Positions 1-49,840 of a stretch of 64,000 bases of DNA are shown here, in pieces. The position numbers were made by a program, and so were the translations under genes. Numbering within the stretch: the first letter of the stretch is position 1; each line of letters opens with the position of its first letter. The stretch is from Epiperipatus broadwayi (Eukaryota > Onychophora > Udeonychophora > Euonychophora > Peripatidae): positions 1,891,711 through 1,955,710 of the forward strand of contig JAQFVV010012495.1 in the NCBI GenBank assembly GCA_028023455.1. Direction: 5' to 3'. The notes under the pieces were generated by a model. The model made no database searches and was not told where the DNA came from. It saw nothing but the letters and a program-made list of their open reading frames with translations.

Positions 1-600
1 TAAACAAAGCTTGTTAGTGGGCTATTGGTAAAGCTCCATCTAGTGATATATATATATATATATATATTATTAATTCTAATATTATCATGTATAAATGATG
101 AATTCATAGTATTATTTCCAGAAGCTTCCATGTAATAAAAATATAATAGCTAAATAGCTGATGTTTTAGTGCAATAACATCAAATGTATAATAATGCTTG
201 TATTACATATCCATGTTCTCAATAGAATTTTTTACCTGTTTCATTTGGAAATGTTTGGTGATAAAATCAACCAATCTCATGTTATACATGTGTTTCTGCA
301 CATCAAATCTGACACTTTTTTGAAATTTTACCCATGCAGTCACACATAAATATGCATGATAGAAAATCAAATCTTGAAGACAAATTTAGCAGTAATTTAT
401 CTAAAGCTTCATTTATAATGGCAATGTATTAACATGACAGAACCTGCATATATCTTATTTTTAATTAAGCATAGTTACAAGTAAAGAAATTAATAAATGC
501 CTTGTTTAATAACATTAAGTTAATACAATGCAGGTTTTATTTTAATTATTGCAAAATTTGACTTCAAACTCTGAGCTCATGTCAAACAATGTGAATATAT
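1..600. other. No feature recognised apart from a short (TA)n
   Basis: AT-rich DNA downstream of the PY-motif gene. A (TA)n run occupies about 46-66. No exon, RNA gene or dispersed repeat was recognised. Confidence 0.5.
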
Positions 601-651
601 TTATATGACATTGGAATGTTATTTTTGTGGAGACTCCCCTGATTTTCCAAG

Positions 652-752
652 CTATTGAAATTGATAACATCGGCCGGGAAGCAAACCCCAGGACAACTGC
701 TTGTAAGGTGGCTGTGCTAACCACTCAGCCACCAATGCTTGACATATTGATA
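652..752 (-). repeat. SINE B copy (tRNA-derived), degraded
   Basis: Read on the minus strand it has the SINE B layout: a tRNA-like head with CCACCNNTGCTTGAC at its start, a D-arm-like GGCTGAGTGG, a box B-like GGTTTGCTTCCCGGCCGATG, and loss of the usual ATGACAC..A-tail. It is the most diverged copy in the window. Confidence 0.6.
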
Positions 753-1141
753 TTGATATGTTTGCTTGACAAAAACATGTGTCTAGCAAGAGATTGGCTT
801 TTTTTCATCAAATATTACTGCTTGAAAAACAGAAAAACTTTTAGAGGCCATACATAAACATTATTAGCATTATTACTATGTAGATACATGTTCAAACTCA
901 GTGTAGACAATAGATAACTATTTAGCATGTGCTTAAAAAACAGAAGTGTGTTAAATTAACAAAGTCATGCAGAATAAAATACCAAATATGACAAAGACAC
1001 CAATAGAGGTTATATTTTAACTTCATTAGCAAAAAAAACATCGTTTTTTTTTTCAAACAAACCATAGTTACAATATTACAAATATTTTTCCTCCTTAGGT
1101 AAAGAAAAATAAATAAATAAAAAGTAAAATTGAAATCTATA

Positions 1142-1252
1142 TACATCTTTTTTTTTTCATGTGTCAAAGCATCGGCCGGGAAGTGAACCCATGAACCCAG
1201 GACAACTAATTGTAAGGCGGCTGTGCTGACCATTGGCCACCAACGCTTGACA
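1142..1252 (-). repeat. SINE B copy (tRNA-derived)
   Basis: On the minus strand: GTCAAGCGTTGGTGGCC, a tRNA-like body, a box B-like GGTTCACTTCCCGGCCGATG, then CTTTGACACATG and an A-tail seen as poly-T at 1149-1157. Sister copies are at 652, 17362, 18528 and 29425. The head resembles a class II (Ser/Leu-like) tRNA. Confidence 0.7.
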
Positions 1253-1298
1253 ATATATACATCATTTTATGTACAAAAATAAATAAATTAGTTTTGTA

Positions 1299-1304
1299 TT
1301 TATT
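1299..1304 (-). terminator. Candidate poly(A) signal for the PY-motif gene
   Basis: AATAAA on the minus strand lies about 40 nt after the TGA of exon 4. A SINE begins just beyond at about 1250. In DNA this AT-rich the hexamer is frequent, so the evidence is positional only. Confidence 0.3.
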
Positions 1305-1343
1305 ACATACTTTAAATTTATAAAAATTAAATGATTCATAAAT

Positions 1344-39158
<37,815 letters not shown>

Positions 39159-39659
39159 TTTTAATTTCTAATTTAATTATTTACAATTAGCTTTTGATAA
39201 TTTAAACTGCCATTAGCTTTATTCTAAAAATGTATTGATCACTTTAGTTTTTTAATGTTTATGTTTCAAAGAAAAGTACATACAAGGATATCCTTTATAG
39301 AAATTATTTTTACTGACGTTTTCATTAGGGAACTTTTTTTGTACGTCTAACAAAAAAAAAAATTCTGTTGAATACGTATTATTCATTACCCTATCGTATA
39401 TATTATATACATGTCTGCGTGGGTGGTCCATCTGTGTATTATTTTTATTATACTATTAATCCAAAATCATTATTTGACGATTTACGTTATATTCAGAATA
39501 TTAACAATAACATTATTTCGTTATAAACATTTCTTTTGGGGATTGGAATTAAAAATTAAACTTATTAAAAAAACAAAAGAAATTGTTTATAATTGTCTAA
39601 TATTTACTAAAATAGTAATCCGTCTATAAGAATTTTAATATATTTTAATATATAATTTT

Positions 39660-40015
39660 TTTCTATAGTACATGCTTTTTCATACCTGCATTCCAATATG
39701 TAATATATAAGGGGTTTGAACTCAGACTTTCACACGACCCTCAACTATTCACGCTATCTCATACTGCTAACAAACACACTTGATCACATACATCTCGAAA
39801 AGATAAATAATCACCAATACAGATATTTTGTGCTAAACCAGCACTCGTCAGTTGATCCAGAGTATCATCTCCACACATATATGCAATCAATGCTTAGATT
39901 ATATTAAGATAGCCAATCTTCATACTTTAATGGACATGCTTCGATCCACTCCACCCCACAACTCTTCAGCCGTCCATTTCATTCAAAATCTGAAAATTGC
40001 TGTAGATAGTTACCC
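39660..40015 (-). repeat. Family A repeat, single minus copy
   Basis: Minus sense: AGATTTTGAATGAAATGGACGG, GTTGTGGGGTGGAGTGGATCG, hammerhead, AGATGTATGTGATCAAGTGTG, GATAGCGTGAATAGTTGAGG, box B-like GTTCAAACC and a GGAATGCAGGTATGAAAAAGC tail. It lies upstream of exon 1. The hammerhead at 39812-39856 has CTGACGA and AAAA: one tolerated and one damaging change. Confidence 0.68.
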
Positions 40016-40019
40016 CCTC

Positions 40020-40730
40020 CCACTTCATTTGTTTATTAATATATAGAAAAAAACTAATGAAGATGTTTGATACATACAAATATAATTCATATAGAAAAAA
40101 CTGAACCCGTCTTACAAGTATATATTACTTTTCAATTACAAAATAAAAAGAGAAAATCAACCAGAAATAAAAATAAAGAAGAGCTTTTTTAATAAACTAC
40201 CACGTTTATTTAACTGCTTATATGTTTAACTTTCCCCCTGGAAGACTGCACCTTCTTGTCTAATTGTAGTTTTTATTATATTTTATTCTCAGTCGTACCT
40301 TCTCAGTCTTTAAGATATTCTGAATATTGTAGTCAGAATTTGATTGTTCCACTAAAACAATATTCATGCTCACTATAAAGCATTGTTAGAAAGTTTAATA
40401 CCCTATTCACTCAAACATGCCACATGATCCTATCTTGAAATCTGATTAGACTTATGATATACTTATTGCAGCTTCCTTGAATTAAAAAAAAATTCCAGTG
40501 CCTTTATGTTAAATCAAAAACAATGAATGTCTTACTTTCATACAATAAAGTTAGTAGAAAATCATTTTTGTATATAGTAAACATTTAATGGAATTTAATG
40601 ACAGAAGACCATCTATTTTAAGCTTTTTAAAAACCACTGCACTTCAATATCTATGTCCATCGTTTTTCCTTAAAAATCGTCAAGATATTTAAACTAATTC
40701 TCATTCTTATTTAATATTCGATCCAAGTTA
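40020..40730. other. Upstream of the PY-motif gene, no clear feature
   Basis: AT-rich DNA. No promoter, exon or repeat family was recognised. Confidence 0.35.
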
Positions 40731-40734
40731 CAGG

Positions 40735-40830
40735 GCTGAAATTGATCTGGGGATCTTACATTTTAGAATCTGATACTTTCTGGCACTCAAACTTCTTATG
40801 AACCCTCGAACAATAAAACAATAAAAACAT
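40735..40830 (+). repeat. SINE F fragment
   Basis: GGCTGAAATTGATCTGGGGATC..TCTGGCACTCAAACTTCTTATGAACCCTCGAACAATAAAACAATAAAA matches the 3' part of the element at 28160-28290, with an A-rich tail. Confidence 0.5.
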
Positions 40831-40839
40831 TCGTTTTAA

Positions 40840-41980
40840 GTCCACTAGAGGGAGCCAAGGACTTCAGTTTACTTTGTTTCAGGCTCCCCATTTTAGTTCC
40901 TTTTTTTTTTTAGTTTGGGGAATTAATTTTCTCTAAAACTATTCCTATTTAAAAGAATAGTTTTTAGGCTCTTTTTTCATATATAAGTTATGTCAACACA
41001 CTATAACAAGTAAGAATAATTTCAACCTTTATAAAAATGCTATGCAAATTATATGGCAGCCATTGAAATTTTAAAAGATTTCTACAGAGATTTCTCCTCT
41101 TAATGAAAATTCTTCATTTCACTCAGTTTTGCTGAGTAGATGAGAGAGTCTAGTTGTCAGGAGGGGCTCCAGGAGCCTAAATCCTAGTTCTGTTGAGTAT
41201 AGGAGCTGGGATGAGGGTGCTATGGGGATCACTTCTGACATTGAACTTCTCATTGATAGGAAATAAAAAATAACATTATTTTAATGGTCTTCTAGGGATA
41301 TTCAAAGCCATTTTGGTGAACTGAATAGTAGATTGACTTAGCCGTATTTTATATTGTATCAAGTATTTTCCTATTCCTCAACTTATCTACTGCAAATTGG
41401 ATTTTTCAATATTATACTCCTAAAACACTTCATATTTGAACTCTAGATTTTATAAATAATTCCTTATTATAACCTAGGTTTACTTTTAGTAATTAATTTC
41501 CTCATGGACTGATGATTTGAACATTCACGGACTGATCAATTCTTAGAAATGCTGTGGACAAAAATACAATGTGCCATTTTAGATCTCCATATTACACTAT
41601 GTAAATCAAAGTTTACATTGTAAAACATGTTGCACCAATAAAGTTTAATCCTATTTTTTAAAATAAAAAAACCATTTGTTTATTTATTTATCTGACCTAA
41701 GTCAAATGCAGCTGTAAATTTTTTTTCACTCAATGTCTATACCTATCTTTTCATATTATCAACTTAAACTATTCTTTAACATTGCATTCAAACCATGAAC
41801 ATTCCTAGTTGAAAATTTTTTTAACTAAAAAAAAAGTATCCAAAATCAGCTCAGTCAAAAAGTGATGTTTTTTTTTTTTTTTTTTTGGGGGGGGGGGTAT
41901 TACATTGTCTGTTTTATTAAACTATTGATAAACTATTCCCAAAACTACTGTCACAAAACTGCAATACAAAGCTGAAGATA
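40840..41980. other. No clear feature; T/G homopolymer tracts
   Basis: Includes a poly-T then poly-G block at about 41869-41897. No gene was recognised. Confidence 0.35.
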
Positions 41981-41999
41981 ACACTATTTCTATTCATTA

Positions 42000-43010
42000 T
42001 TATCATCTTCAATTTAGTTTATCTGATCTCTAACCTCTCTCCTTCATATCACCTCAACACATTTCCTTATTCCATCCATCCATCCATCTCACATGTGGTC
42101 TCTTTCTAGGTCTTTTACAATTTTTTGCAATCCCGTTTAAGATTTCAACTGTCCAACTATTACCATTTCTTCTATTAAAATGTCCAGCCCAACTCCACTT
42201 CAGCTTTTAATTCTTCAAATGATGTCACTAACACCTGTTTGTTCTCTTATCTGTGTATCTTTTCATACTCCATTCAGTTTTCTGAAGTCTCTGTATTGCT
42301 TTTCAGGAAAGTATCCATGTCTCAGATCCATAAGGAAAAACTGGTAAAACACATTTATTAAAAATCTTTCTTTTCAATCACAAAGGCATATTTTCTTCTA
42401 ATATTAAGTTATTTCCATCAAAAACACTCCAAACAAATTTAATTCTATGATTAACTTTTATCCATTATGTTTCCATCTGTAGTAATAATGTGGTGAAAGT
42501 ATTTTTTTTATTAACTTCATCTAAAACATCATTATCACTATTTATTTAATTATTTTTTTTGAAAAAAAAACCATTGGATATTACTTTAGTCTTTTTAACA
42601 TTTATCTTTAGTTCTACTTTTTTACTTTCCTCTGATAACTCTTGGACATTTCCTGAAGCCTTTTGTACATCCATATAAAAATACTCTACTTTTTTATTAC
42701 AATGAGAACTTGTTGAGACATAAATTTGAATTATCTGCATTTAGTATCTACTGTTAAGTAAAATAATTAATCTTACCACTCTGTCTAGTACATTATCAAT
42801 TTCCACAATGTTGTTCTTCCACTTTTTATTTATAATGACTCCTGCTTCACTTGTGCTTCCAATATTAGTGCCTCTGTAAGTGCTTCCAATATTTGTATCT
42901 TTGTAGTATAGTAAATTAATAGTCTCTTTCCATTTTCTTCTAATTTCACAAAGTCCAGCAATGTCCTGTTTAATATTATGCAGTTCAATTGCACAATCTT
43001 TCTTCATATG
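42000..43010 (-). pseudogene. RTE-type LINE with internal deletion (endonuclease joined to late RT)
   Basis: Minus strand from 43007: ELHNIKQDIAGLCEIRRKWK, GVIINKKWKNNIVEIDNVLDRVVRL, the N-terminal part of an RTE-like APE endonuclease. From 42741 the sequence jumps to VQELSEESKKVELKINVKKTKV, a block that follows the catalytic palm. Then (42480-42000) come diverged versions of the C-terminal region seen at 28738-29380. The rest of the endonuclease and the palm are deleted. A 27-bp tandem duplication (repeating NIGST) lies at about 42852-42905. Confidence 0.78.
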
Positions 43011-43014
43011 AAAG

Positions 43015-43785
43015 TGGTCTGCAGTTGTAAGTATCTAAATAAGGTGTTGTCATCAAATAGAACTCTGCGTCTGCAATCAGGAGATACTTAGGACGACCTG
43101 CCTTTGGCTGCCAACTGCTGCCTTATCTGATGTTTTATGGCCTCATGGGAATAAGAACCATGATTTAGTTTTTATCTGTCATGATTATGAAAATTTACTT
43201 TTAAAAATTTTCATTCACACACATTCATTCTGCTTTCAGTAAACAACTGATATTTCAATTAAGAGCTATCAGACAACTGAGAAGAAACACCAGTACATTT
43301 CTTGATATCAAACATAGATATAAAAATCCAGTAAACTCCTAATGCTGGTTGATGCATATAGTAAGCAGCCCATTATCATATAGTAATAACAGATGCAATG
43401 ACAAGAACATGTGAAATGCACATTAGGAATTTGACTCCCTTAGTTCCTTTAAAGCCTCTAAGAAGAATCAAAGAGTCTTTCTTTCAATTAAAAGCAAACT
43501 CCTTTGTGCTGCCATTTCTATTTAATAATAGTGTTTATTTCAAATGCTTCAATTTTTACTTCACCAGTTAACACTTCATATAACTCTATACTGAATCAAC
43601 TGCATAATATGAATACATATCCACAGAAAAACTGGTTTTTTTTTTAATTTGTCTCAAACCTTTTAATTAAATTAGTCAACTCTTTACTTGTAATACTTTT
43701 TATTGTGTGGTTGGAAACAAGTATCAATCATATTTACAGCGGTTTTCATTATTTAAAAAGAAAATACATACTGGTAATAAGTTTT
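43015..43785. other. No clear feature
   Basis: At 43065-43140 there is a less AT-rich block (GACGACCTGCCTTTGGCTGCC) adjoining the LINE; it may be the LINE's 5' region. No gene was recognised. Confidence 0.35.
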
Positions 43786-44125
43786 CCTGAAGATTTGTGT
43801 TGATGGTGTTTCAAGAGGTATTATTCTTCCCTTTTCTTCAGGTGTTGCTGGCCTGACCAATGATAGCACTGGCATGGGAATCCAACCTGGTCTCTTAGAT
43901 TCTTGAGTATTGAATTTTCAAGTAAGGCTCTAACCAGCGGGCTATTCCCATGCTAGTATTGTTATTGGTTAGGTCAGCAACACCTGAAGAAGAGGGAAGA
44001 ATAATACCTCTTGAAACATTGTGCACATTCTAACCTGTTTGATGTGCTATTATTAACTAGTTGAATGTATTTGGAATTTTAATAAAGTTAAATTTTTCTA
44101 AAGACATTCAATACTCACATTAAAT
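43785..44125. repeat. SINE D, foldback pair (tRNA-derived head, CUGAAGA motif)
   Basis: TTTCAAGAGGTATTATTCTTCCC..GGTGTTGCTGGCCTGACC at the left returns inverted as GGTCAGCAACACCTGAAGAAG..ATACCTCTTGAAA at the right. The middle holds a tRNA-like part (CTAACCAGCGGGCTATTCCC, read inverted). The 3' tail includes TTGAATGTATTTGGAAT and ACATTCAATACTCACATT. Confidence 0.6.
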
Positions 44126-44129
44126 GGTG

Positions 44130-47100
44130 GAAATAGTCCAATATATAAATACAACTAGTAATGAGTCATTAGTGATTGTAAACAACTTATTCACTAAAAT
44201 CATTAAAAATACTTTTGTTTTTGGTCAGACGCAGCCATGATATTTCATTATAGCTGATCTTTTTTTTAAAGCCTTCTGATAAATATATTTTTATAATTAA
44301 GTGATACAATTTTAGGGTTATATATATATATTATAACCATATCAACCTAAGTTGCAGCCCACGTTAGTCGAGCTAAAACGCTGCATAAAAATAAAAAGAG
44401 GCAATATATATACATACAAACTACTTTATTATGTGTCATTGGAATAAACTACATAAAAAGCTGATTTATGCATTTGATAATATTATTAGATATTTATTGT
44501 ATAATGTGAAAAACAATCTATGCAAAAAACATCATTAATAAAAATTTGATCAACAACGTGTATGTGTGCGCGCGCATATACCATAAGGTAAAGAAATTGC
44601 CCACGAGACTAAAAGAAAAATTAGTAATATACATTTTAAATCATATAAAATGTTGTAGCAATTTATGCAGAATGTTATCATTCATTTACTCTGCAATATG
44701 AGAGTAGAAATATAAGAATAAATGAGACTGTAAAGAAAAAGAAAAAAGAAACTGTTGATCGCTGATCAAGTTTAAAATAAATAGTTCATAGATTTTGGGG
44801 CATTTTGTTAATCTTTATAGTATATTAAATGATAAATTCAAATCTAAGATCAAAAATTATGAATTAACGATATTTGAGAAATTAGAAATAAAATTTAAAA
44901 GTCGGAGAAGAATTTTATATCTTCCTACATTGGAATGGGGGGTAGATAAAGAAATAAAATAAACAGTTATTTCTTTTGTCTTTCATTCTAAAATATTATA
45001 ATATTGCATACGAGCATGTTTTCCCCCACATGTTTTAGAAGAGAACAATAAAATATTTTTGCTTAGGGGTCTGAGATTTTTAAATGATCTACATTTTGGT
45101 TTAAGTGCTGATAAGTGATGAAAACATATGCAATGGTCTACATTATGGTTCGATTGATGGCAAATGATGTAAACATGGAATAGAAAGATAATAGAGAGGT
45201 ATAAAAAGAGGCCATTCCACTCACTCAGTATGCATGTCTTTCATTTTTGATGTAGAGTTTGTTCCATTGCAGATTTCCATTCGACCGCCATTTTGACTCT
45301 AGATTGCAAGCTGTACATAATAAATAAGCAGTGAAGGAGAAGAGATTTTTTAGTTAATTAAAATTTCAATGCTATAATAATGTTTTTCAATAGCAGTGGA
45401 ATATTTTCCATGCAAAGTTAGGCAAAAACAAGTAGTGCATCAGTCAGAAGACCATGAGTATGCAATCTGATCCAGTAAATAATGTTGAAATCTATGGAAC
45501 TAGTTCACCATAACATCTAAAATGCCAGTAAAGAAAAGAAAATATATCACCTGCTAAATAGTCAAAGACTTATAGATATTTTACATATGATACATCACCA
45601 TGCTGCTATAACTACAATTCAAATATTGAGTGTATACGGGGAAGAAATATACTCTTCACGGAAAGTTGTGAATATGACCATAATTATAAAAACAAGAAAA
45701 ACAATATGTGAAAAATCATGATTAAGAACTTTAGATACTTTAACCAGTAAAATATTCACATTATTATATTAAAAAGACTTTAGACTTAAAAATTTTAAAT
45801 ATAGTAATTGCTGTGATATGTTATATCACTAGTGTTAACTTAAAACATATTAACTATTGTAATACATTTTATATCTGCATTCACAATCATGAGAATAGAC
45901 TTAAAAACTGAAAATATCTTAATTGTTGTGACATGTTTCACTTTATATCTGCATTTGGGAATCACTAGTATCTAGATAAAACCAACTTATGTATATTTTT
46001 GTTTTATTAATAAATTGTTAAGTTATTGTTTTACCAGTCTATTTATTTGTTTATAACTCCATTAAAACATTATAAGTCAACACACATATTCTAGTTATAA
46101 TCATCCACAATTCTGAGATCGTTTGCAAACCACTGAGAAAATGATTGGGTGTCACAGAATAATTGGCAATGATCATAATTGTTATTTCATTAATATTCTT
46201 AGTAAACTTTCTTTGTTGAGGAAGTTTGGCACCTGGAGTATTTTTTATTTGATTGAAATCTAAAACAAATAAAATACTGTCAGAAGTACTTGTGATTACA
46301 AATCCCAGTTATCATTATCACATTGTTTAGTATTATTATGAAAACTTTGTTTTATTATTAGAATTCTATTCAACTTGTTATTGATGATATTCATGTACAC
46401 AGCTTGAAGATTTTCAATATATATGCATATCAATTTCATATAGTATATGTATATTGCATGTATCATTGGTTCTGAGTTCAGATCCAATTGTCGATGTTTA
46501 TTATTGGATTACTTTTTTACCATTATTATATATATAGATTATAGTAACTTTTATCCTAAAATATAATAGCAACAAATAGCTTGACTTCCCATTCTATATA
46601 ACATTATAACACAAGAGCATCTCTCCATTCTATGGCCATCTTCTGTAAGCTTAAGTGATCATTGTTTACCAAATACATTTAAACTTATCCTGATATAGAG
46701 TTCTGGCTATTTCTGTAACAATGACGCTTAGGATTTAAAGTTGGAGCAGAATACTGCTATACATTGAGCAACTACAACTACCTTTATCTCCATTTTACTA
46801 AAATTTTAATCAACCATGACATTTTGAGTTCATGTCAATCTTTTTAAACAATTATATAAATCTAGGTCCAGTATAGCAGATATATATTTTAGTACTTTCA
46901 GTTCTTCATTAACTATAAGTACTTACAGTTCTTCATTAATTATAAGTACTTAATTCCTTTGGCTATGAAAGTGGGAATATTAATAATAACTATAAATCAT
47001 TTAATTCACCATGTCTCACAGTATAAGTAAAAGCAGTTCTCCATTCTAGTGGCACCTATTATAAGCATGAGTAATTAATGAATACCAGATGTGTTTAAAT

Positions 47101-48245
47101 TTTTATTCTCTGATCAATTTCTGGATTCATAGTTATATGTCTTCTGACTAAAAATGTTGAGCCTCATTAGAAAAGGCTAAAGCTACAAACCAGTCTGATA
47201 AGACAATAAAGGCAATTACTCAAGGCTTTAATAGGTTTATAAATGTAGATGGTAATCATCAAGACTTAAGCTATCAACATTTCCATCTGTAATCAAGGCA
47301 ACCTCCTTTAGCAATAAAAGTGGTACCACATTTATCTATCATCTGATATGTATATTGTTAAAGGAGATTGCCTTGACCACAGGTTGAGATTGTTGATAAC
47401 TTAAAACTTGATTGTTAAAATCAGTTTGATTGAAGTTTAAATTATATCTAGTAGTTGATGCTGAAGTAGAGAGCTGATCTAGTCTTAATATAGCATATCA
47501 CTAATGTATTTTAAAATAACTCCAGATCTCTCATTAGAACTTGCATTTTATCAATTTTTAAAAATTATGAGATTATTTTATTCATCAAGGTAGAATATGT
47601 TCATTTAAATCTAAATGTGTCTGAAAATTTAATATATATTTAAAATAATTATCTAAAATTTTTCTGTCATTATTCAAAAAGTGATTAACTTGATAACTTT
47701 CATATTCCTTGAGAATCATTGGGTGTTTCTTTTAAAAATAGAGTGATAGTTCTGATACTTTGGATCATGGTTTTATCATTATCATACCTGATTTTAATGT
47801 AGGATTTTTTAATAATGCCATTTCTATGGTGTATTAATTTTAAAAAGTCTGAAGGAATCAATACTTATAGACACTTGGCAAATATATTAATTGTCTTTAC
47901 TCTATTATCCATGAAGGAAACTCAGATTTATGGGCATTTCTTTTCTGATTTCATTTTTACTCAATGTTTCTTGTAATAAAAGTATGAATTTTTTGTTTGT
48001 TTATGACATATTCTGATTATTTTTACACACTAATTGGTTGATAATTATATGAAACAAAAAAATGCACATGTTCAATTTAATACTATTCATTTATGTTTTA
48101 TTTTTATAAACAGAAGTTTACAAACTTGATAATAATATTAACAATGACAATTATGCATAATGCTATTTATTGTTTGAATTATTTCCATCATCTAATATGA
48201 GTATTGAATGTCTTTAGAAAAAATTAACTTTATTTAAATATTCCA
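44130..48245. other. Largely featureless AT-rich DNA
   Basis: Only weak repeats are seen. At about 46880-47260 there are traces of a diverged family C unit (GCCTCATTAGAAAAGGCTAAAGCTACAAACCAGTCTG). At 47285-47400 an inverted pair around GGCAACCTCCTTTAGC is present. No exon was recognised. Confidence 0.4.
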
Positions 48246-48249
48246 AATA

Positions 48250-48725
48250 CATTCAGCTGTTAGTAATAGCACATCAAACAGGTTAGTATATGCAAAATGT
48301 TTTGAGAGGTATCTTTCTCTCCTCTTCTTCACATATTGCTTGCCTGACCAGTGACAGCAATAGCATGAGAATCAAATTTGCACCCTTAGATTCTTGAGTA
48401 TTGAATTTTAAGGTAATTCTCTAACCAATGGAGCCATTTAGAGCATTGCCTTAAAATTCAATATTACTCAGTTGGTTAGAGTGTTACCTTAAAATTCAAT
48501 ACTCAAGAATCTAAGGGTCCAGCTTCGATCCTCATGATAGTACTGTCACTCATCAGGCCAGTGACCCCTGAAGAAGAGGGAGAAATAATACCTCTCAAAA
48601 TGTTGTATATATACTAACCTGTTTAATGGGATACTATTAACAGTTGAATATATTTGGAATATTTAAATAAATACTAATTTTTTCTAAATATATTCAATAC
48701 TCATATTAGATTATGGAAATATTCC
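48250..48725. repeat. SINE D, second foldback pair
   Basis: TTTTGAGAGGTATCTTTCTCTCCTCTTCTTC at the left and CCTGAAGAAGAGGGAGAAATAATACCTCTCAAAA at the right are inverted. In plus sense the right half reads GTTGGTTAGAGTGTTACC (box A-like), GCTTCGATCC (box B-like), GGCCAGTGACCCCTGAAGAAG, then the ATATTTGGAATATT tail, giving the unit order tRNA head, CTGAAGA block, tail. Confidence 0.6.
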
Positions 48726-49189
48726 AAACAATGAATACACCTAAACTTTATCATCACAAACCCTTCAGGAAAACACAATCATGCATAAGTTTGTCCAACT
48801 TTGGATGAAATTCATCATGTAATTTCATCACCTGTTAAAATTTACATGGTGTTAATTTTTTTTTCCAAGTATTTTAATAATTATAAAGCAAATATCAGAT
48901 TTTTAAGAAAAAATTGATAGATTTATCACAAAACCATGATTTTTTTATTCGCAGTTTAAAAAAATCATAAAAAGAATTCATTCACTTTCTGAAAGAGTGT
49001 TTAACTAAGATCTTTACTGGTATCTTTTGTTCTTATTTATAACTCAGTTTTTAAATATTTATAATGTTCAAATACAATTTTTTAGAATATTATTCATTCA
49101 TAAAATTAAATTAAAAACAAATCAAGTCCAATTTCTAGAGTTTAGTATAGAATAAAAATTTTAGTTAAAAGTGAAAGGTTGAGCATTTT

Positions 49190-49840
49190 CAAAAACACTC
49201 ATCAGGTGGAAGATAAAATATATCAGAAAGATGTTAATGTTAATTGGGAAAAATATTTAAAAAAACCAAGTTGGCTAAATTAATTATAGAGAGAAAATGA
49301 AATTGAATAGTAAATTGTTGGAGGATATAAATAAAAGTGGAAGAGATGGAAGTAAAAATTTTTGGAAATACATTAAAAAAAGAAATGTAGGGAAGAGAGA
49401 AATAGTATTACTAGGTGAATATGATGAGGGGATAGAGTGAAGCTCTAGAAAAGAATTAGAGGCAATTTTAAATAAGTATGTAATGAATATAGAAAAGATG
49501 TTAGATGTGGATAACAGTGATAACAAACATGAAAGCATATAGTAATGAAAATATTAGGTTTACAGAAAATGAACTGAAGAGGCAAGGAAAAAATGAAAAG
49601 TGGAAAGGCAAGAGGTTTAGATGGATGGGCATTAGAGATGGTAATGAATTTAGGACATATAGTAAAATTAAAACTATTATCATGTTTTAACAAGATAGCA
49701 CAGAAGAGAGATTTTCCATATAGTTGGAGTAATACAGGAGTAAGACTACTATTTAAAAGAAAGGATAAGGATCATAGAAAGCTAAGCAATTATATATCAG
49801 TAATGGTAAAGTCAGTGTTATATAAAGTTTTTGTATATAT
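49190..49840 (+). pseudogene. LINE reverse transcriptase, 5' part (interrupted by LTR element)
   Basis: Frames with shifts give REKMKLNSKLLEDINKSGRD, NFWKYIKKRNVGKRE, then KSGKARGLDGWALEMV (RT domain 1-2, K.GKA.G.DG), FPYSWSNTGVRLLFKRKDKD and HRKLSNYISVMVKSVLYK (motif 2, YR.I). The frame runs straight into the LTR at 49841 and resumes at 58112. It is an RNase H-less LINE of the CR1/RTE-like type; the clade is not certain. Confidence 0.82.

Noticed and set aside
44330-44400. Less AT-rich block (GTTGCAGCCCACGTTAGTCGAGC) as an RNA gene or exon
   Set aside because: No cloverleaf, splice sites or second copy was found.
49284-49693. Minus-strand frames with hydrophobic stretches
   Set aside because: They are shadows of the LINE on the plus strand.
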